Positions 60,836 to 64,000 of a DNA stretch of 64,000 bases are shown here, piece by piece; the first letter of the stretch is position 1; each line of letters opens with the position of its first letter. The notes below the pieces were generated by a model that made no database searches, had not been told where the DNA came from, and saw only the letters and a list, made by a program, of their open reading frames with translations. Position numbers and translations under genes: made by a program. Origin of the DNA: Asaia bogorensis (GTDB taxonomy: Bacteria > Pseudomonadota > Alphaproteobacteria > Acetobacterales > Acetobacteraceae); NCBI GenBank assembly GCA_945868845.1, contig CAMBMS010000002.1, positions 214,053 to 278,052 on the forward strand. Reading direction: 5' to 3'.

Positions 60836-61153
60836 ATGAGCGACAAGCAGGTTTCTCCCGATCCCGCGCCTGAAACAGCCTCGTTCGAGGCGAGGCTGCG
60901 GGCGGCGCGGACAAAGCAGGGGCTCGATCCGATACCCGCGGATGGGGTGCAAGCCGGCCGCGATGCCTTGGCGATGGGGCTGGGGATGCGGGTCGGGGTC
61001 GAATTGGTCGCGGCGCTGGTCGTCGCGCTGGGGATTGGCTGGGCGTTGGATCATTGGCTGGAAACGCGGCCGATATTCCTGGCGGTGTTCATGCTGCTGG
61101 GGGGCGCGTCGGGGATATTGAATGTCTGGCGCGTGGTGAAACCACGGCCATAG
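60836..61153 (+). CDS. atpI: ATP synthase subunit I (AtpI-like)
   Basis: 105 residues. Charged N-terminal part, then two membrane helices: GLGMRVGVELVAALVVALGI, WALDHW and IFLAVFMLLGGASGILNVWR. The pattern is AtpI/F0-associated of alphaproteobacteria, which helps c-ring assembly. First gene of the F0 operon; ATG 60836 with AGGG just ahead. Confidence 0.88.
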   Translation: MSDKQVSPDPAPETASFEARLRAARTKQGLDPIPADGVQAGRDALAMGLGMRVGVELVAALVVALGIGWALDHWLETRPIFLAVFMLLGGASGILNVWRVVKPRP

Positions 61154-61218
61154 GCGGAATTGGCTATCGGCGGAACCGGGCGGTCGCGCCGCGATCGCTT
61201 TGAAAGAAGGATTGAGAC

Positions 61219-61983
61219 GTGGCAGCCGAATCTCACTCGATGGACATACTGGGCCAGTTCACGCTGAAGCCCGTGCTTGGTTCCATCGGAGCCGGTCTGC
61301 AATTTACCCAGAGCAACGCGATGATGGTCGCGGCCGGCGCGGTCACCCTGGGGTTGCTGTATTTCGGCATGCGCCCGCGGGCGCTGGTGCCGGGCCGCCT
61401 GCAGGCTGCCGCCGAGGTGAGTTATAACTTTATCCACGACATGTGCGTCGAGCAGGTGGGCGAGGAAGGCAAGCGTTTTTTCCCCTTCGTGTTCACGGTA
61501 TTTTTCTTTGTCCTGATGGGCAATTTGCTTGGCCTGATCCCTGGTATGTTCACGTTCACCTCGCATATTGCGGTGACGTTTGGACTGGCGTTGATCGTAT
61601 GGGCACTGACCACCGTGGTGGCGTTGAAGATCCATGGGCTGCATTTCTTCAGCTATTTCTTTCCCGCCGGTGTGCCGATCGTGCTGGCGCCGCTGATCGT
61701 CGTGATCGAGGTGATTTCCTATCTCTCGCGCCCGATCAGCTTGGCCGTTCGTCTGTTCGTCAACATGGTCGTCGGGCATGTGATGTTCGAATTGTTCGCC
61801 AGCTTCATCGTTATGCTCGCCCTGGGCGGTGCCCTCGGCATTGTTGGTGGCGTGATCGCGCTTGGGCCGCTGGCGATTAATGTTGCCCTGGTCGGCTTCG
61901 AATTGCTGGTCTGCTTCCTGCAAGCCTATGTCTTCGCCATCCTTACCTGCATCTATCTTCACGACGCCGTGCATCTGCATTGA
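61219..61983 (+). CDS. atpB: ATP synthase F0 subunit a
   Basis: 254 residues, five to six membrane helices. Essential arginine R178 in LSRPISLAVRLFVNMVVGHV; FFFVLMGNLLGLIPG and LLVCFLQAYVFAILTCIYLH are typical. Start GTG 61219 with AAGGA 8 bases ahead; ATG 61240 is possible. Forms the proton half-channels with the c ring. Confidence 0.95.
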   Translation: MAAESHSMDILGQFTLKPVLGSIGAGLQFTQSNAMMVAAGAVTLGLLYFGMRPRALVPGRLQAAAEVSYNFIHDMCVEQVGEEGKRFFPFVFTVFFFVLMGNLLGLIPGMFTFTSHIAVTFGLALIVWALTTVVALKIHGLHFFSYFFPAGVPIVLAPLIVVIEVISYLSRPISLAVRLFVNMVVGHVMFELFASFIVMLALGGALGIVGGVIALGPLAINVALVGFELLVCFLQAYVFAILTCIYLHDAVHLH

Positions 61984-62066
61984 CGCTGCCGGAGTGTCTC
62001 ACATTCCGCGAGCGGCCAATCCCTCCAACCTAACAATCGCTTAGTATATAGAGAAGGAATAGCTTC

Positions 62067-62294
62067 ATGGAACTCGCTGCAGCCAAGGCCATTGGGGCCG
62101 GCATCGCCGTTATCGCTCTTGCTGGCGTGGGCGTGGGTATGGGGAACATCTTTGCCGCGCTGGTCTCCTCCGTCGCGCGCAACCCGATGGCCCGCGACCA
62201 GGTGTTCGGCCTCGGTATTCTGGGCTTCGCGCTAACGGAAGCGATCGCGCTGTTTGCTCTGCTGATCGCCTTCATGATTCTGTTCGTCATTTGA
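62067..62294 (+). CDS. atpE: ATP synthase F0 subunit c
   Basis: 75 residues, two-helix hairpin with ARNPMARDQ polar loop and the proton-carrying glutamate E58 ([12 protein letters not shown]). No Na+ signature. The upstream AAGGAA (62053-62058) is a strong ribosome site, fitting the high copy number of c. Confidence 0.96.
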   Translation: MELAAAKAIGAGIAVIALAGVGVGMGNIFAALVSSVARNPMARDQVFGLGILGFALTEAIALFALLIAFMILFVI

Positions 62295-62364
62295 TCTCTT
62301 GTCGGCCGCGCGTGCGCCCGCTGGGGGTGAGCGCGTTGCAAGAGAGGCGCCTGGAGAGATGAAT

Positions 62365-62997
62365 ATGGTCCATTGGCGAAAATCAATGGAAGCAGGACAT
62401 GCCGGCGCGCGATCCGCCCTGGCAGTGCTCACCGGCGTGGCGCTGGTCTCGTTTCCGATGCTTGCCCTGGCAGCGGAAGCCCCGAAAAAGGGCATGCCGC
62501 AGCTCGACTTCGCCAATCCCCTGACCAAATCGCAAGTGGTCTGGGGAGGGGCGATATTCCTGCTGCTCTATTTGTTGCTGTCGCGCTGGGCGCTGCCAAG
62601 GGTGGCCTCGGTGCTGGAAGAACGGACGGCGAAAATCGCCGGCGACCTGGACGCGGCGCGGTCCGCCAAGGCTTCCGCCGATGCTGCCGTAGCTGAGCTG
62701 ACCGACGCGACCCAACGGGCGCGTGCGGAAGCCCAGGCGGAGATCAATCGCGCGGCCGATCGGGCCAAGGAGGCTGCCGCGGTGCAAACCGCGGAGCTGA
62801 ATGCTCGTCTCGACGCGCAACTGGCCAGCGCGGAAGGCAGCATCGCCGCCGCACGCTCCTCGGCGGTGCATGCCCTGCGCGCGGTGGCCCGCGATACGGC
62901 CGATACCGTGATTACCCGCCTGACCGGTATGCAGCCGGATACCGCGACCGTTGATCGGGCCGTGACCGTCGCGCTCGCGGCTCGCAGCCAGGCCTAA
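62365..62997 (+). CDS. atpF': ATP synthase F0 subunit b'
   Basis: 210 residues. An extra N-terminal hydrophobic segment (LAVLTGVALVSFPMLALA) precedes the anchor helix VVWGGAIFLLLYLLLSRWAL, then a long Ala/Glu-rich coiled coil. Together with the next gene it forms the heterodimeric stator stalk typical of alphaproteobacteria. Start ATG 62365 fits the GGAGAG at 62353; 62359 is too close to it. Confidence 0.9.
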   Translation: MVHWRKSMEAGHAGARSALAVLTGVALVSFPMLALAAEAPKKGMPQLDFANPLTKSQVVWGGAIFLLLYLLLSRWALPRVASVLEERTAKIAGDLDAARSAKASADAAVAELTDATQRARAEAQAEINRAADRAKEAAAVQTAELNARLDAQLASAEGSIAAARSSAVHALRAVARDTADTVITRLTGMQPDTATVDRAVTVALAARSQA

Positions 62998-63010
62998 GAG
63001 GACCACGCGC

Positions 63011-63517
63011 ATGCATGACGACCTTCCCTTCTTCGCCAATCCGCATAACTGGGTGGCGATCTCGGTCGTTTTGTTTCTGGCCATTTTCGGCCGGAAAGTT
63101 TGGGCCGCGCTTACGCAGATGTTGGATGCCCGCGCCGAAGCGGTGCGGACGGAACTGGCTGAGGCCGCGCGCCTACGTCGGGAGGCTGAGGCGATGCTGG
63201 AGGAGGCTAAGCTGCGCCGCCATGTCGCGCTGCAGGAAGCCCAGAGGGTTCTGGAAGGCGCCCAGACGGAGGCCGCGCGGGTGACCGAATCTGCCGCGGC
63301 CGCGGCCGCGGCCAGCGCGAAGCGGCGCGAGCGCATGGCGATAGATCGGATCGCCGCGGCTGAGAAAGCCGCCGTGGATGAGGTGCGGATCACCGCCGCC
63401 GAGGTAGCCACCGCCGCCGCGCGCGACGTCATCGGTCAGACCCTGACCGCCGAGGCGGATTTACGTTTGGTGGAACGGGCGATCGGACAACTGCCGGCTG
63501 CATTGCGGACTGCGTGA
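63011..63517 (+). CDS. atpF: ATP synthase F0 subunit b
   Basis: 168 residues. Single anchor helix (NWVAISVVLFLAIFG), then coiled coil KVWAALTQMLDARAEAVRTE through the long Ala-rich region 60-130. AGAGGA 7 bases before ATG. End of the F0 operon; the F1 genes (atpHAGDC) are not here. Confidence 0.92.
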   Translation: MHDDLPFFANPHNWVAISVVLFLAIFGRKVWAALTQMLDARAEAVRTELAEAARLRREAEAMLEEAKLRRHVALQEAQRVLEGAQTEAARVTESAAAAAAASAKRRERMAIDRIAAAEKAAVDEVRITAAEVATAAARDVIGQTLTAEADLRLVERAIGQLPAALRTA

Positions 63518-63628
63518 GTTCTTGGCTCGGTTTCCGAACGATCCCGTAAATCTAGGCAAGCATCTTTTTGCCCACCCCCCTATCGTAATGTTCTGTACGA
63601 GCAGGCTCCACTGGCTGCCGGGAAAAGA

Positions 63629-63811
63629 ATGATGCGCAACAGATCATTCTTCGCTTGCGCCGCATTTGTCGGTGGAGTTCTCCTCGGCCCCTGCGCATAG
63701 GAAAATAGCTCTCGCTGGGCCAATGATGGCGATGCCAATTCCATGGATCGGTACACGCGCAATTCGGCGTTTGCGGAGCTTTTTAAACGCCTTCGTCAAG
63801 GCGCTCGATAA
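63629..63811 (+). pseudogene. Possible small exported protein with internal stop
   Basis: From ATG 63629, MMRNRSFFACAAFVGGVLLG looks like a signal or lipoprotein peptide, then a TAG (63698-63700), after which the same frame runs ENSSRWANDGDANSMDRYTR to a stop at 63809-63811. GGGAAAAG precedes the ATG. If the TAG is a CAG mutation this was a 60-residue secreted protein. Weak evidence; the region 63518-63628 before it holds no gene. Confidence 0.3.
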
Positions 63812-63893
63812 AAATATTAATGCGCTGACCTAAGGAAGCCATCTTCTAAAGCCATTATATGGCGCGTATTGGGACGCGCAATGACGGGGAGTG

Positions 63894-63921
63894 CCATGTC
63901 TTGTCGGCGCGCAAGACATGG
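63894..63921. terminator. 10-bp perfect hairpin near the window end
   Basis: CCATGTCTTG, loop TCGGCGCG, CAAGACATGG. No T run on either side, so it could be a terminator for the minus-strand gene that ends at 63965 or a protein-binding palindrome. Confidence 0.35.
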
Positions 63922-63964
63922 ACGCAAGTATTCGCGGGTATGACGGGAGGAGGAGGCATTCGGG

Positions 63965-64000
63965 TCAGGCGGCATCTTCCAGCATCATGGCGGCGCATTT
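63965..64000 (-). CDS. C-terminal end of a minus-strand gene (partial)
   Basis: The last 36 bases read on the minus strand as KCAAMMLEDAA and a TGA stop (63965-63967). Eleven residues are too few to name a family; the gene continues beyond the window. Confidence 0.35.
   Translation of the reverse strand, partial: KCAAMMLEDAA

Noticed and set aside
61051..61980. 309-residue minus-strand ORF opposite atpB
   Set aside because: Rich in Gln/His from reversed membrane-helix codons; atpB on the plus strand is certain.
62383..63432. 349-residue minus-strand Ser/Arg-rich ORF opposite atpF' and atpF
   Set aside because: Compositional shadow of two Ala/Glu-rich coiled-coil genes.

Overview
The window looks like chromosomal DNA of an alphaproteobacterium, most likely Rhodospirillales/Acetobacterales. 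The reasons are the separate nuoC and nuoD genes in an A-to-N complex I operon, an F0 operon (I-a-c-b'-b) detached from the F1 genes, a fused ispDF, UPF0262 and DUF983 proteins, and an AcpXL/LpxXL very-long-chain lipid A cluster. This placement is inferred from gene content only. The DNA is GC-rich. Conserved housekeeping blocks alternate with eroded junctions full of broken genes and insertion-sequence debris.

Layout. 1-7.0 kb is accessory: a monothiol glutaredoxin, a decayed family-2 glycosyltransferase, a small monooxygenase-like protein, a methyltransferase pseudogene broken by a 34-bp tandem duplication, a tight three-gene unit (SDR, NMT1/THI5-like binding protein, phosphoribosyltransferase-HAD fusion), a ThDP enzyme and a truncated KirBac channel. 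7.0-18.0 kb is rplKAJL-rpoBC without nusG/secE in front. 18.2-21.3 kb holds an IS630 fragment, mtnA, UPF0262, DUF983, an Asp/Glu/hydantoin racemase and tRNA-Asp. 21.5-38.2 kb is the complete nuoA-N operon followed by coaX and RNase J. 38.2-41.7 kb holds IS630 and IS3 fragments, a solitary Bug-type binding protein, ispDF and a broken lipoprotein-like ORF. 41.7-46.9 kb is the AcpXL lipid A cluster. 47.0-51.0 kb holds a small secreted protein, tRNA-Leu and a catabolic operon (amidohydrolase, PhyH, flavin monooxygenase). 51.1-60.7 kb is a mosaic: a carbonic anhydrase/chemoreceptor chimera pseudogene, an MBL hydrolase, a protease-fold protein without its triad, a 111-bp near-perfect palindrome, an enoyl-CoA hydratase with a tandem Lin0512 pair and an alpha/beta hydrolase, an FAH hydrolase with an SDR, another SDR and a class III aminotransferase. 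60.8-63.5 kb is the F0 ATP synthase operon. The last 0.5 kb holds small debris and the end of a minus-strand gene.

How the genes work together. Complex I feeds the proton gradient used by the F0 motor. The AcpXL carrier, its dehydratase, a KAS/KAS-like pair, a reductase-like dehydrogenase and LpxXL form an assembly line that makes a very long acyl chain and places it on lipid A. The three-gene unit at 2.0-4.7 kb is the best candidate for an undescribed small system (perhaps capture and phosphoribosylation of a nucleobase-like ligand), but that reading is inference. I saw no CRISPR array, intact mobile element, rRNA gene or antiphage system.
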